Shown here: piece after piece, positions 15,972 through 24,900 of the stretch
Position numbering within the stretch: the first letter of the stretch is position 1
Layout: the number at the start of each line of letters is the position of its first letter
Origin: Treponema sp.
Lineage (GTDB): Bacteria > Spirochaetota > Spirochaetia > Treponematales > Breznakiellaceae
Length of the DNA: 64,000 bases
Assembly (NCBI GenBank): GCA_009786455.1
Contig: WQTD01000014.1
Coordinates: 1 to 64,000, forward strand
Direction: 5' to 3'
Position numbers and translations under genes: made by a program
Notes under the pieces: model-generated
What the model saw: only the letters and a program-made list of their open reading frames with translations
The model's database searches: none
What the model was told of the DNA's origin: nothing

Positions 15972-17060
15972 ATGGACGAAAATCTTTTTACAAACGCAGT
16001 CTCAAAACAGGCCTCAAGCAGGCTGCGTTCAGTTGTTGCATTATTGTGCCTGTTAATTATTACGGTTATCATGTCAAGCTGCCAGAAAAAGGAGAGGCTT
16101 TTCATTTATAACTGGACTTATTACACGCCCGATTCTGTAATAGAAAAATTCGAGAAAGAATTCAACGTAAGGGTTGTTTATGACGAGTTTGCGTCTAACG
16201 AAGACATGTACGCCAAACTGTTATCAGGAGGCAGCGGATACGATATTGTTTTCCCTTCCGCTGATTATGTATCAATAATGATTCAGCAGAACATGTTTGA
16301 AAAAATTGATAAATCCAAAATTCCAAACCTTGTAAACATTGACCCTGCCGTTATTAAATTTGCTGAATATGATCCGTTAATGGATTACTCGGTTCCGTAT
16401 TATTTTGGAGCGGCTGGCGTAATTGTCAATACTTCAAAAGTCCGCAATTATGAAAAGAGCTGGTCAATTTTTGCAAGAAAAGACCTTGCCGGGCGCATGA
16501 CCATGCTGGATGACATGCGCGAAGTTATGGGGGATGCGCTTGCTTTCCTGGGATATTCGGTGAATTCAAAAGATCCGTCGCAAATAACAGAAGCGAAAAA
16601 TCTTATAAACGGTTCGTGGAAACCAAATCTTGTAAAATTTGACGCAGACTCATTCGGGAAGGGATTTGCAAGCGGAGATTTCTGGGTGGTTCAGGGGTAT
16701 CCTGAAGTTGTGTTTGAGGAAATAGCGGAAATACCGCAAATGATGGCAAACACCGTTTTCTTTTTTCCAAAAGAAGGCGGACCCGCGTATATTGACAGCA
16801 TGTGTATTCTTAAAGGTTCCAAAAACATAGACCTTGCCCATAAATTTATCGATTTTATTCACAGGCCGGAAATTTACGCCGAATTTGCCGATGCATTCGG
16901 ATTTCCCGCGACCGCAAACATCCCGGCGCGCAAATACAAAAAAGGACCTTCATGGTATTCAGCCGAAGATTTGGCGGATGTTGAACTAAAAATCGATTTA
17001 GGCTCGTCTTTGGATCTTTATAATAACGCATGGTTTAACTCCATAAGGGTCGGAGATTAA
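15972..17060 (+). CDS. potD: Polyamine-binding lipoprotein PotD (copy 1)
   Basis: Extracytoplasmic substrate-binding protein of the PotABC system. The N-terminus has a membrane segment (VVALLCLLIITVIMSSC) ending in a lipobox, so it is a lipoprotein; the ~20 residues before the segment make an unusually long leader. The mature part opens with LFIYNWTYYTPDSVIEKFE, typical of PotD/PotF, and contains the acidic DEFASNEDMYAKL stretch. A strong GGAGGAG precedes the ATG. A second, closely similar gene follows after a 62-base gap holding a perfect hairpin. Export of the mature protein to the periplasmic face is inferred from the lipobox. Confidence 0.92.
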   Translation: MDENLFTNAVSKQASSRLRSVVALLCLLIITVIMSSCQKKERLFIYNWTYYTPDSVIEKFEKEFNVRVVYDEFASNEDMYAKLLSGGSGYDIVFPSADYVSIMIQQNMFEKIDKSKIPNLVNIDPAVIKFAEYDPLMDYSVPYYFGAAGVIVNTSKVRNYEKSWSIFARKDLAGRMTMLDDMREVMGDALAFLGYSVNSKDPSQITEAKNLINGSWKPNLVKFDADSFGKGFASGDFWVVQGYPEVVFEEIAEIPQMMANTVFFFPKEGGPAYIDSMCILKGSKNIDLAHKFIDFIHRPEIYAEFADAFGFPATANIPARKYKKGPSWYSAEDLADVELKIDLGSSLDLYNNAWFNSIRVGD

Positions 17061-17077
17061 ACCTTGTATATTTTTCC

Positions 17078-17103
17078 CGGAGCTGTTAATTTTGACAGCT
17101 CCG
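17078..17103 (+). promoter_or_regulatory. Intercistronic stem-loop between the two potD copies
   Basis: A perfect 9-bp stem, CGGAGCTGT / ACAGCTCCG, with the 8-nt loop TAATTTTG. No U-tract follows, so it is not a typical intrinsic terminator. It could protect the upstream message from 3' decay and adjust relative levels of the two binding proteins. The SD of the second potD (GGGAGGG) lies 7 bases downstream of the stem. Confidence 0.6.
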
Positions 17104-17122
17104 CGCCACGGGAGGGTAAAAG

Positions 17123-18178
17123 ATGAATAAAAAGAATGTCATCTTCCATTTGGTTTTGGCAGCGCTTATAATGCCCGTCATTATTTCATGTAGTTCAAAA
17201 GAAAAACTTTATATTTACAACTGGACTTATTACACGCCCGATTCGGTCATTGAAAAATTTGAAGATGAATACAATGTAAGGGTAATTTATGACGAATTTG
17301 CGTCCAATGAAGACATGTACGCAAAACTCAGTTCTTCAAGGGGGAAGCGCGCAAGCTACGATGTCGTATTTCCGTCAAAAGACTTTGTTCCGATAATGAT
17401 TCAACAGGACATGCTTGAAAAAATAGATAAAACAAAACTTTCAAATCTTGGAAACATCGATCCTGAAGTTATAAAAATAATTAGTTACGATCCGCAGATG
17501 AATTATTCTGTCCCCTATTTTTACGGCGCGGCGGGCATTATCGTGAATACCGCAAGAGTGCCCAATTTTCAAAGAAGCTGGGCTATCTTCGGCAGAGAGG
17601 ACTTGAAAGGTCGCATGACAATGCTTGACGATTTGCGTGAAGTGATAGGAGGCGCTCTTTCTTTCCTTGGATACTCTGTAAACTCGACAGTTCCGTCTCA
17701 GATAACAGACGCAAAAAACCTTGTAAATAATTCATGGAAACCTAACCTTGTAAAATTTGACGCTGAAGCGTTCGGTAAGGGATATGCCAACGGAGAGTTT
17801 TGGGTCGTTCACGGTTTCCCTGAAGCAGTTTACGAAGAAATTATGGATAACCAGCAGCTTATGCGCGACACTGTTTTTTTTATTCCCGACGAAGGCGGAC
17901 CTTCCTATGTCGATAATATGTGCATTTTAAAGGGAGCAAGGAATGTAGATTTGGCTCACAAATTTATCGACTTCATTCACCGCCCTGATATATACGCTGA
18001 GTTCGCCGACATCTTCGGGCTGCCGTCTACAGTAAATGTTCCTGCGCGCAGTTATAAGAAAGGTTTTTCATTTTATACTGCCGACGAACTTTTAAATACA
18101 GAACTGGTCGAAGACCTTGGACCGGCAATCGATCTTTACAATGACGCATGGTTTAATTCAATCCGCGCCGGAGACTGA
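17123..18178 (+). CDS. potD2: Polyamine-binding lipoprotein PotD (copy 2)
   Basis: This 351-residue paralogue of the preceding gene has a shorter, standard leader (VIFHLVLAALIMPVIISC) with a lipobox. The two mature proteins align almost without gaps: IYNWTYYTPDSVIEKF, YDEFASNEDMYAKL, GRMTMLDD.REV and the C-terminal LYN.AWFNSIR are shared. The main indel is SSSRGKRASYD against LSGGSGYD. A strong GGGAGGG SD precedes it. Two binding proteins for one permease pair suggests different affinities or substrates (for example spermidine against putrescine), which is inference. Confidence 0.9.
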   Translation: MNKKNVIFHLVLAALIMPVIISCSSKEKLYIYNWTYYTPDSVIEKFEDEYNVRVIYDEFASNEDMYAKLSSSRGKRASYDVVFPSKDFVPIMIQQDMLEKIDKTKLSNLGNIDPEVIKIISYDPQMNYSVPYFYGAAGIIVNTARVPNFQRSWAIFGREDLKGRMTMLDDLREVIGGALSFLGYSVNSTVPSQITDAKNLVNNSWKPNLVKFDAEAFGKGYANGEFWVVHGFPEAVYEEIMDNQQLMRDTVFFIPDEGGPSYVDNMCILKGARNVDLAHKFIDFIHRPDIYAEFADIFGLPSTVNVPARSYKKGFSFYTADELLNTELVEDLGPAIDLYNDAWFNSIRAGD

Positions 18179-18256
18179 AAATAACGCGTATACATAACAA
18201 AAAATAAATAATTTTAACAACAACTCCGTGTTTTGTGTGTGGGTTGATTCTGTATG

Positions 18257-18814
18257 TTATTTCCCCAGAGCGATGCCAATTCTTGTTTTAAAATCTTTCT
18301 CCGTTATTTTATCTTTTAAATAATCGGAGATAAGCCGGCGGATTACCTGAGGAAACGAGTTCCAGTAACGCTGCGGCCACGCGCCCATTTCAGCCCTTAG
18401 CTCTTCATCCGCTGATTTATTCATGCTGCCTTGTGAAAAAGAAATAAACTGATCAATCATGGAAACCAGCACATCAGCCGGAAGAGCTTGTTTTTTGTTT
18501 TTATCGGGAAGCCATTCATCGCATAACTGGCTGACCTGATCTTCATTGAGTTCAGGCGCGTGTTCTTTCAGTATCTTGATTATCATTTCACGGACAGAAT
18601 TTCTCATACCCTCAATACCCAATCCTATCCCTTCATTTACCCTTTGCGACATCTCTTTTGCCAATTTTTCAGGATCATGTATTTCACTTACAGCGCCGAA
18701 AATGGAAACATTACGCCTTCGCCTTACAATAGCTTCTGCAAGAACATCAATTGAGGATTCATCACTGTGATTGAGGATATAATCCAGCGCCTGTAACAGT
18801 CCGGGATCCTGCAT
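18257..18814 (-). CDS. Conserved hypothetical protein, no recognised family
   Basis: A 185-residue, soluble, helix-rich protein with no signal peptide or membrane segment. The sequence has acidic and basic alternation (VLAEAIVRRRR, KLAKEMSQRVNEGIG) and ends with SDYLKDKITEKDFKTRIGIALGK. It is encoded 9 bases downstream of rpmB on the same strand and so is likely co-transcribed with it. I do not recognise a domain; the arrangement next to rpmB suggests a ribosome-linked or housekeeping role only by position. A 78-base AT-rich gap separates it from the convergent potD2. Confidence 0.65.
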   Translation of the reverse strand: MQDPGLLQALDYILNHSDESSIDVLAEAIVRRRRNVSIFGAVSEIHDPEKLAKEMSQRVNEGIGLGIEGMRNSVREMIIKILKEHAPELNEDQVSQLCDEWLPDKNKKQALPADVLVSMIDQFISFSQGSMNKSADEELRAEMGAWPQRYWNSFPQVIRRLISDYLKDKITEKDFKTRIGIALGK

Positions 18815-18823
18815 AAAAGGCGT

Positions 18824-19015
18824 TTAGACTTTCTTGGTAATATGATCGCTTTTTAAACAGCGTGCGCAGATTTTCATCTTCATGGTGGTACCGCCGGCTT
18901 CTGTTTTTACATTAACGAGATTTGGCTTCCATGTCCTGCGGGTGCGGTTTTTGGCATGACTGACTTTATTTCCGGTTATTGTATGTTTTCCGCAGATTTC
19001 ACAAGTCCGTGACAT
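18824..19015 (-). CDS. rpmB: 50S ribosomal protein L28
   Basis: A 63-residue L28 with the family core [17 protein letters not shown]. It is the cysteine-containing form: CEIC near residues 5-8 and CARC near 50-53 could bind one zinc, unlike the zinc-free paralogues. An AAGGAAGGA SD precedes the ATG. The transcript probably starts at a strong promoter near 19078-19106 and carries a perfect hairpin at its 5' end. Confidence 0.96.
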   Translation of the reverse strand: MSRTCEICGKHTITGNKVSHAKNRTRRTWKPNLVNVKTEAGGTTMKMKICARCLKSDHITKKV

Positions 19016-19045
19016 ATGTTCCTTCCTTAAAAACTCTATTAGGTG

Positions 19046-19071
19046 AAGCTGTTCCGAAACCGGAACAGCTT
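19046..19071 (-). promoter_or_regulatory. Hairpin at the predicted 5' end of the rpmB mRNA
   Basis: A perfect 11-bp stem (AAGCTGTTCCG / CGGAACAGCTT) with a 4-nt loop lies in the leader of rpmB. The predicted start of transcription from the upstream promoter falls at about 19071, so the message would begin with this hairpin. It is followed by ~30 nt to the ATG. It could stabilise the 5' end or bind a ribosomal protein. Read on the plus strand the same hairpin has a short T-run, but no plus-strand gene ends here. Confidence 0.55.
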
Positions 19072-19077
19072 TTTAAC

Positions 19078-19106
19078 TTTATAACAAAAATCAAAAATAA
19101 TGTAAA
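19078..19106 (-). promoter_or_regulatory. Strong predicted promoter of rpmB
   Basis: On the minus strand TTTACA (19101-19106), 17 bp, TATAAA (19078-19083). Both hexamers match sigma70 consensus at 5 of 6 with ideal spacing, as expected for a ribosomal protein gene. Confidence 0.65.
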
Positions 19107-19171
19107 GACCTTTAAAAAATGAAGAATTTACGGTAGTTGGGAATGTTATGGAAATAATTTTGACGAACACC

Positions 19172-19199
19172 TTGATTACATCAGAAATTTGGATAGAAT
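19172..19199 (+). promoter_or_regulatory. Predicted promoter of the RluA-family gene
   Basis: TTGATT (19172-19177), 16 bp, TAGAAT (19194-19199). Transcription would begin near 19206, inside the 5' end of the track ORF (19148) and just upstream of the ATG at 19211, which supports the shorter gene start. Confidence 0.4.
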
Positions 19200-19210
19200 T
19201 GATGTTTTAT

Positions 19211-20083
19211 ATGGAATTAATTGCTGGGGAGAATGATAATAACCGCAGACTGGACAGGATTTTACGTAAAGCTCTCCCCTCTTCTCCGCTTTCGCTTTTA
19301 CACAGACTCCTGCGGCAGGGAAAAGTCCTTGTAAACGGAAAAAGCGCAAAAGCTGATAAACATGTCTTTTCCGGCGATAAAATCAGCATTCCTATCCCTG
19401 AAGATACAGTAGAACCTGCGCCTAATACAAACTTACCCTCCGCGGTTGACGTTCTTTGGCAGGATTCAAATTTACTGGCTGTAAATAAACCCTCAGGACT
19501 CTACGTACACGGAAATGACAGCCTTGATACAATGGTACGTTCCTTTCTGGCGGATAAAATTTCATCTTCATTATCGTTCAAAAGCGGTCCTCTTCACAGG
19601 CTTGACAGACCTTCAAGCGGAATTGTCGTTTTTTCAAAAACACTGGAAGGCGCCCGTCTTTTTAGCTCTCTTTTAAAGGAGAGAAAAATACGGAAAACCT
19701 ATCTTTTTATAGCGGAAGGCAATGTGGAAAAAGAGGCTGTTTGGGAAAATTTTCTGGTCAGGGACAGGGAAAAAAAGAGAACTTTTGTTTCAAAAGCCGG
19801 CAAAAACGCAGTTACAAAAATAAAAACCTTGTCTTCAGCGTCAGGTTTTAGTTTTGTAATTGCGGAGATTATAACGGGCAGAACTCATCAGATTCGCGCA
19901 CAATCAGCATCTCACGGATATCCTCTGGCGGGAGATCGGAAATACGGAAGCCAAAAAAAAGGAGTTTTCCTTCTCCATGCGTGGAAAATGGAATTTCTTG
20001 ACGTTAAAATTGAGGCGGCTCTTCCGCAGGTTTTCAGAAAAAAAATCAATGAGCTAAGATTGTCTGAAGGCATTATTTTTTAA
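19211..20083 (+). CDS. RluA-family pseudouridine synthase
   Basis: Makes pseudouridine in rRNA or tRNA. An S4 RNA-binding domain (RRLDRILRKALPSS ... GKVLVNGKSAKADKHVFSGDKI) precedes the catalytic domain, with the signature GPLHRLDRPSSG holding the catalytic Asp. RTHQIRAQSASHGYPLAGD is the second family motif. This S4-plus-catalytic arrangement matches RluC/RluD-type enzymes; the target base cannot be read. I place the start at the ATG at 19211 (MELIAGEND), 290 residues, because a promoter-like pair lies just upstream and the first 21 track residues look non-homologous; starts at 19148 or 19202 are possible. Confidence 0.9.
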   Translation: MELIAGENDNNRRLDRILRKALPSSPLSLLHRLLRQGKVLVNGKSAKADKHVFSGDKISIPIPEDTVEPAPNTNLPSAVDVLWQDSNLLAVNKPSGLYVHGNDSLDTMVRSFLADKISSSLSFKSGPLHRLDRPSSGIVVFSKTLEGARLFSSLLKERKIRKTYLFIAEGNVEKEAVWENFLVRDREKKRTFVSKAGKNAVTKIKTLSSASGFSFVIAEIITGRTHQIRAQSASHGYPLAGDRKYGSQKKGVFLLHAWKMEFLDVKIEAALPQVFRKKINELRLSEGIIF

Positions 20084-20094
20084 AATTTTTAATG

Positions 20095-20127
20095 AAGTTG
20101 TTTAATAACCGAAGGTATCGACAACTT
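20095..20127. terminator. Possible bidirectional terminator between convergent genes
   Basis: Arms AAGTTGT (20095-20101) and ACAACTT (20121-20127) enclose 19 bases with some inner pairing (ACC/GGT). It sits between the convergent ends of the RluA-type gene and ptsN, with T-rich sequence on the plus side. The stem is short, so the call is weak. Confidence 0.35.
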
Positions 20128-20133
20128 TGTTAC

Positions 20134-20613
20134 TTATTTTGGTTTTTTTGCTGTAAGCGTTTTTTCATATTTGCAGATAACATTGTATACGCCTATTGCG
20201 TCAGCCTGACTTCTTAATTCATTTTGAAATTGGGATATTTCCAAAAGATTGGCTATATGTTTCAGGAGCCGCAGGTACTCATTTGATTCTTCCATTGGAG
20301 AAATAACCATAAAAAGAATATGTACAGGCTCACCGTCCAGAGCGTCGTAATTAACACCCTTTTTGGAAATTCCAATTACACTTCGCACTTTGTCTACAGC
20401 ATCGGTTTTGCCGTGCGGAAACGCAATGCCCTTATGGATACCGGTAGACATTTTTTCTTCCCGCTTTAAAATTGTATCAAAAATCTCGCTGTAAGCCGAC
20501 GATTTATTAACCTTGCAATAATGCGTAACAAGTTCATTAAACGCTTCATCTTTATTACAGGACTTTAAATCAATCAGAATTGATTCAGGGTTTAATACAT
20601 CCTGCAGTATCAT
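20134..20613 (-). CDS. ptsN: PTS EIIA-type protein (PtsN/fructose class)
   Basis: This 159-residue protein has the EIIA fold signature: the phosphorylatable His in GIAFPHGKTDAV, with upstream REEKMSTGI and downstream FMVISPMEESNEYLRLLKHIANLL. It carries no EIIB or EIIC domain, so it is probably a regulatory EIIA (PtsN-like), phosphorylated by HPr, rather than a sugar transporter subunit. An AGAGG precedes the ATG. It follows secG by 21 bases on the same strand and is probably co-transcribed with it. Confidence 0.88.
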   Translation of the reverse strand: MILQDVLNPESILIDLKSCNKDEAFNELVTHYCKVNKSSAYSEIFDTILKREEKMSTGIHKGIAFPHGKTDAVDKVRSVIGISKKGVNYDALDGEPVHILFMVISPMEESNEYLRLLKHIANLLEISQFQNELRSQADAIGVYNVICKYEKTLTAKKPK

Positions 20614-20634
20614 AACTACCTCTGGAAAATCAGC

Positions 20635-21018
20635 TTATTGGGCTGTTTCCTCAGTACCAAGATATTCAAGCAAATCGTCTTCAGGATTTATTTCCGGCTT
20701 CGGATTTAATTCATCTTCCAGCCAGCTCGATCCTGTATTTTGGTTAAAAAGTTCTCTTCCCTGCGCTTCCACGCCCGATCCGCTCGGCGTACGCGCAAGA
20801 AGGGCAAGCCCAAGACTGACAATTAGAAATAAAGCACCCAGCACAGTTGTAGTACGCGTAAGAACATTGCCTGAACGCGAGCCAAAAGCCGTATTTGAAC
20901 CTCCGGCAAAAATACCGCCGAGACCATCGCCTTCCGAGTTTTGAATTAAAACCATTAATACAAGCAATATGGCAATTATTACAAAGAAAACCAGCAGAAT
21001 TATACTTAATATACCCAT
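20635..21018 (-). CDS. secG: Preprotein translocase subunit SecG
   Basis: Small SecYEG subunit with two membrane helices: LSIILLVFFVIIAILLVLMVLIQ and VLGALFLIVSLGLALLA. Between them is the conserved SEGDGLGGIFAGGSNTAFGSRSGNVLTR loop. The C-terminal ~45 residues form an acidic tail (NPKPEINPEDDLLEYL) that is longer than in E. coli. The ATG at 21018 has a GGAG SD 7 bases upstream, so I prefer it to the track start at 21036. Confidence 0.93.
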   Translation of the reverse strand: MGILSIILLVFFVIIAILLVLMVLIQNSEGDGLGGIFAGGSNTAFGSRSGNVLTRTTTVLGALFLIVSLGLALLARTPSGSGVEAQGRELFNQNTGSSWLEDELNPKPEINPEDDLLEYLGTEETAQ

Positions 21019-21082
21019 TTTTAAACTCCGATCCAAATTAAATGAACTTATTCATGAACACAACCAACGCTTACACCGGTTA

Positions 21083-21111
21083 AGTTTACAGAAAACATGA
21101 TTTTTATGCAA
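21083..21111 (-). promoter_or_regulatory. Possible promoter of secG-ptsN
   Basis: On the minus strand TTGCAT (21106-21111), 17 bp, TAAACT (21083-21088). Matches to consensus are modest (3 and 4 of 6), but the spacing is ideal and it lies in the only gap before secG, giving a ~60-nt leader. Confidence 0.3.
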
Positions 21112-21116
21112 GCTTG

Positions 21117-21974
21117 TCAATCACGTTTTAAGTAAATTTTACTGCCCGACGGAACAGAATGAACAATCCACACGCTGCCCCCAATAATACTGCCGCTGCC
21201 GATAACAGTTTCACCGCCAAGAATGGTGGCATTTGCATAAATTGTGACATTGTCCTCAATGGTCGGATGTCGTTTTTGCCCGCTTTCTTCCTTTTTCACA
21301 GAAAGCGCTCCCAGGGTAACGCCCTGATATAATTTGACATTACTGCCGATAACAGTCGTCTCTCCAATTACTATGCCTGTTCCGTGATCGATAAAAAAAG
21401 AGCCGTTTATTTGCGCACCCGGATGAATGTCAATCCCTGTACGTCTGTGAATGAGCTCGTTCATCATTCGCGGAATAAGGGGAACCTGCCTTGACCATAA
21501 AAAATGCGCCATACGGTGGACTGTAATCGCCTGAAAACCGGGGTATGAGAGGATTACCTCATCATTGCTTTTTGCGGCAGGGTCTCCGCGGACTGCGGCT
21601 TTCAAGTCTTCAGAGAGAAGAACTCTTATTTTTGGCAGTTCTTCAAAAAATTCATCCACAACCATGTCAGCGACCGCCCTGCAGCCTCCGTGCCCGCAGC
21701 TTAAAACCCCAAGCCGTACTGAAAAAGCCAGGCTTTTTTCAACTTCGCTCCTTAAAATTTGCGCAAGGGAATTTACTTTTTTTCCTGTAATGTTACTGAG
21801 ATTCACATAATCAATATTTTCCAGATAGCCGGGAAAAAGAAGCTCTTCAAGACTGTACACGATATTTTCAATACTTTCCCTTCCCGGAAGATTTTCTCCC
21901 TCGGAATGATTAACCATGCCATGTGAATTATAATTTTTCAGAAGCATGTCAATACTTTTATCCAGTCTTTTCAT
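21117..21974 (-). CDS. cysE: Serine O-acetyltransferase (CysE/EpsC type)
   Basis: Acetylates serine with acetyl-CoA, the first step of cysteine synthesis. The C-terminal half is a left-handed beta-helix of hexapeptide repeats (GIDIHPGAQINGSFFIDHGTGIVIGETTVIGSNVKLYQGVTLGAL), with catalytic His in HRMAHFLW and FIDHGTG. The N-terminal half is helical, and longer than in E. coli CysE, as in the EpsC-type proteins. The ATG at 21974 (MKRLDKSID) is preferred to the track's TTG at 22016, which would overlap the preceding gene's end. It lies 16 bases after that gene and may share its transcript. Confidence 0.92.
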   Translation of the reverse strand: MKRLDKSIDMLLKNYNSHGMVNHSEGENLPGRESIENIVYSLEELLFPGYLENIDYVNLSNITGKKVNSLAQILRSEVEKSLAFSVRLGVLSCGHGGCRAVADMVVDEFFEELPKIRVLLSEDLKAAVRGDPAAKSNDEVILSYPGFQAITVHRMAHFLWSRQVPLIPRMMNELIHRRTGIDIHPGAQINGSFFIDHGTGIVIGETTVIGSNVKLYQGVTLGALSVKKEESGQKRHPTIEDNVTIYANATILGGETVIGSGSIIGGSVWIVHSVPSGSKIYLKRD

Positions 21975-21990
21975 AATCCTGCCGTTTTTA

Positions 21991-24900
21991 TTATTCGGAT
22001 ACTGCCTTGTCAACAAGCATTGATAAATCAGTTGAGCCTTTGAAACGCAGTACGTTAACCATAAAAATATTCAGTTTATTGACAATGTTCGGCGGGAGCA
22101 GGTTACCGTCAACTTCTACGGAAAGAATCGGGTAGTTTCGCTCACGCGCCCAGGGCGTAAAAAGCCCCTCTATCACGCGCCCGATAAGACAGGCAAACGG
22201 ACTTATATTCACAATGCCTGAATATCCGTTTTCCATCGCCGCCGCGGCTGAACCTGACGAAACTGAAATTTCAGATTGAAGTTCAAGATTTACAAAATAC
22301 TCCTGTGAATATTTCATTATAAAACGCATGTCATGCGGAGTATCGGGGATTAACCCGGTCGGTTTTAAAATGGAAAGTGTTTTTTTCTCAATTTGATGTT
22401 TCCACCATTTTTCAATTTGCAGTTTTTTCAGATTTTTCCACGGAGCCGAAAAAACACGCCTTCCTTTTTTCCTGAGTTTAATAACCTTGTTAAGCGAATA
22501 TTCACGCACAAAATCAAGGTAATGAATCCATTCGCTGATACCGGCAACTTTAACAACGATGCCCCTTTCACTCATTAAATCAATAAGCTCTCCTACCGCA
22601 AAATCATCGCGCCTGACATAGATTTCACCTACAATTAAAACGCGGGGACATTCCTTTACGGTGCGTTTTAAAGGGATTTGTTTTACATCATCTGCAACCT
22701 GTTTTAATTCTTTCCATAATTTTTTCGGGTTATATTCAACGGCATGCATAACCTTTCGCCACGAAAGTTCAAATTTTTTCTGTGCTTTTACAGGATCAGC
22801 CGCGCATGCTTTCAGAGAACACTGAATATCCTTTAAATAATCAGATAACACAAGTCCTATCCACATCTGTTTGGCAAAATCGCCGCCTAGCTCGGTGTAG
22901 GAATTATCCGCTGATAAAATAAAAACAACTACGTTTTCAAGCCGCATGTCGCGGAAAAGATTCTCATAATAAATATAATACTGACCTGTGCGGCAGGGAC
23001 CTGTCGTTATCGGAACAAAGAGCAGGTACAGCTCATCCTTGCGGTATTTTTCACTGAAAATAAATTCAAGCGCGCTGCCGAGGACCAGATGGCTTGGCAC
23101 GCATTCCTTTCCCGACGCGTGAGCGCGCGCTACCTGAACGGTTTTGCTCGTCGCTACGGGCAGCACTTCGGCGTTTATCCCCTGACTGCGGACAGCTGCT
23201 CTCATGTACTCGGTAGAGATATTACCCATATTTGAAAGCAGAACCTTCACTTTCTTGTTGTTAATGATTGGAATTTTTTCGCCCGTTTTAACATTGTCTA
23301 TACGTAAATCAAAAGCGCCGGATGGAAGCCTTTCGCTTACGAACCGTAAATTATTGTCGTAGCGCTCTCTTTCAACTCCGTCTTTTCCCGCGCGGTAACC
23401 ATCAATAATGTCGAGGAACGCTTCAACGCGGGTATCAATACCCGCGTCAGCTGAATGGGAATCGAGTTCAAGCACAAGGAATGGTTTTTGCCTCATTATC
23501 CATTTGATATAGTGAAGAATAAAAGAGTCTGGTGCGCACGAAAAATTCGATACAAAGGCAAGATAGATATTATCTTCTTTTTTCAGCATGCCTGCGGTTT
23601 TAACATCCTGCTGACCGTAAAACCAGTACATGTTGGAAAATATCTCTTCACCCGCAAAAGGCAGAATATCAAATGGTATGATCGAATATCCTCTTGTTGT
23701 AAATTTTCTGGGTATACCCATATTCGCTTCAGGAGTGAACGCGTTATACGGTCTTCCAAGAAGAACAATGACAGGACGATCCGCCTTACGCGCCTGCTCC
23801 AATGCTTCAAGCCCCATTTTTTCAGCGGCTTTGAAATATTCATTCTGTTTTGCCCAAGCTTTTTCAAAAGCAGATTTCGTTTGAGCTTCATCAATACCAA
23901 GGCGCTGTGTCATCATGCACAAATGCTCAAGCGCTTTCCCCTCTCCGTATTTAAAACTGACAACAAACGGAAGCCAGCGGTTTTTATCGATATCGGGAAA
24001 CGCTTTTTCCATGTAGTACGGAAGCGCCTGCGTTATCGGGCAGAAATTGGCGTGAACTTTCTTTTCGTAGGAAGGCATGTCGCGGAAATGAGGCAAAAGC
24101 ACATAATTGCAATTATTATCAAGACAGTCCTGTACAGCGCCGTGAGCTATTTCCGCCGGGAAACAGTACTGCGCCTCCGCCTTTGCAACTCCCTCATGCG
24201 CGACCACGGAAGAGAGAAATGTCTTGATTCCAAGTTCATAAAACAGCCAACTGTAAAATGGATACAGGGTATGAACTGAAAAAGCCCGCGGAATTCCGAC
24301 TACATAGTTTTTTAAATTTTTACCTTCTGTCAATTCAGGTGCGGCGAAATCTTCAAACAGCATCTTTTGTCGTTTTTCAACATAATCAAAAACAGGCACG
24401 TCTTTTACATTTTTTCTCATATTGGCGTACTTGTTGCATCTTCCGCCGAACATGTACCTTGTTTTATTTACATTAAGTACCTGTATGGAACAGAGGTTTT
24501 CGCATGACTTGCAGGTAAAGACCTTCTCATATTCAATCTCTCGCCTTATTACGTCATCAATAATGATGTTTTTTTCATCAAGAAGACCTTCGCTGTGCTT
24601 GCGTTTGGCAAGAAGGGCTACCCCGAAACAGCCCATAAGCTCAGGTGAAGGAGGAACCAGTATTTCCTTGTCAAGAAGCATCGCAAACGCAAGCGGAACT
24701 GCGGGGTTCTTGGCGACTCCTCCCTGAAGAAAAATTCTCGCTCCTATCGTTCGGTTTCCGACAACGCGGTTAAGATAATTTGACACGATCGAGCATACAA
24801 TCCCCGCCGTGATATTTTCCCTGCCGGCTCCCTGCTGCACCGCCTTGCGGATGTCGCTGTTGATAAACGCCGAACAGTGCTCTCCGAATTTGCACGGCGC

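Noticed and set aside
19046-19071. Plus-strand intrinsic terminator
   Set aside because: No plus-strand gene ends nearby; the hairpin is better placed as a 5' leader element of rpmB.
23455-24279. 274-residue plus ORF inside the giant activase gene
   Set aside because: It is fully antisense to conserved DUF2229-region codons of the 1435-residue protein and has the Phe/Arg/Cys-rich composition of an antisense shadow, with no SD.
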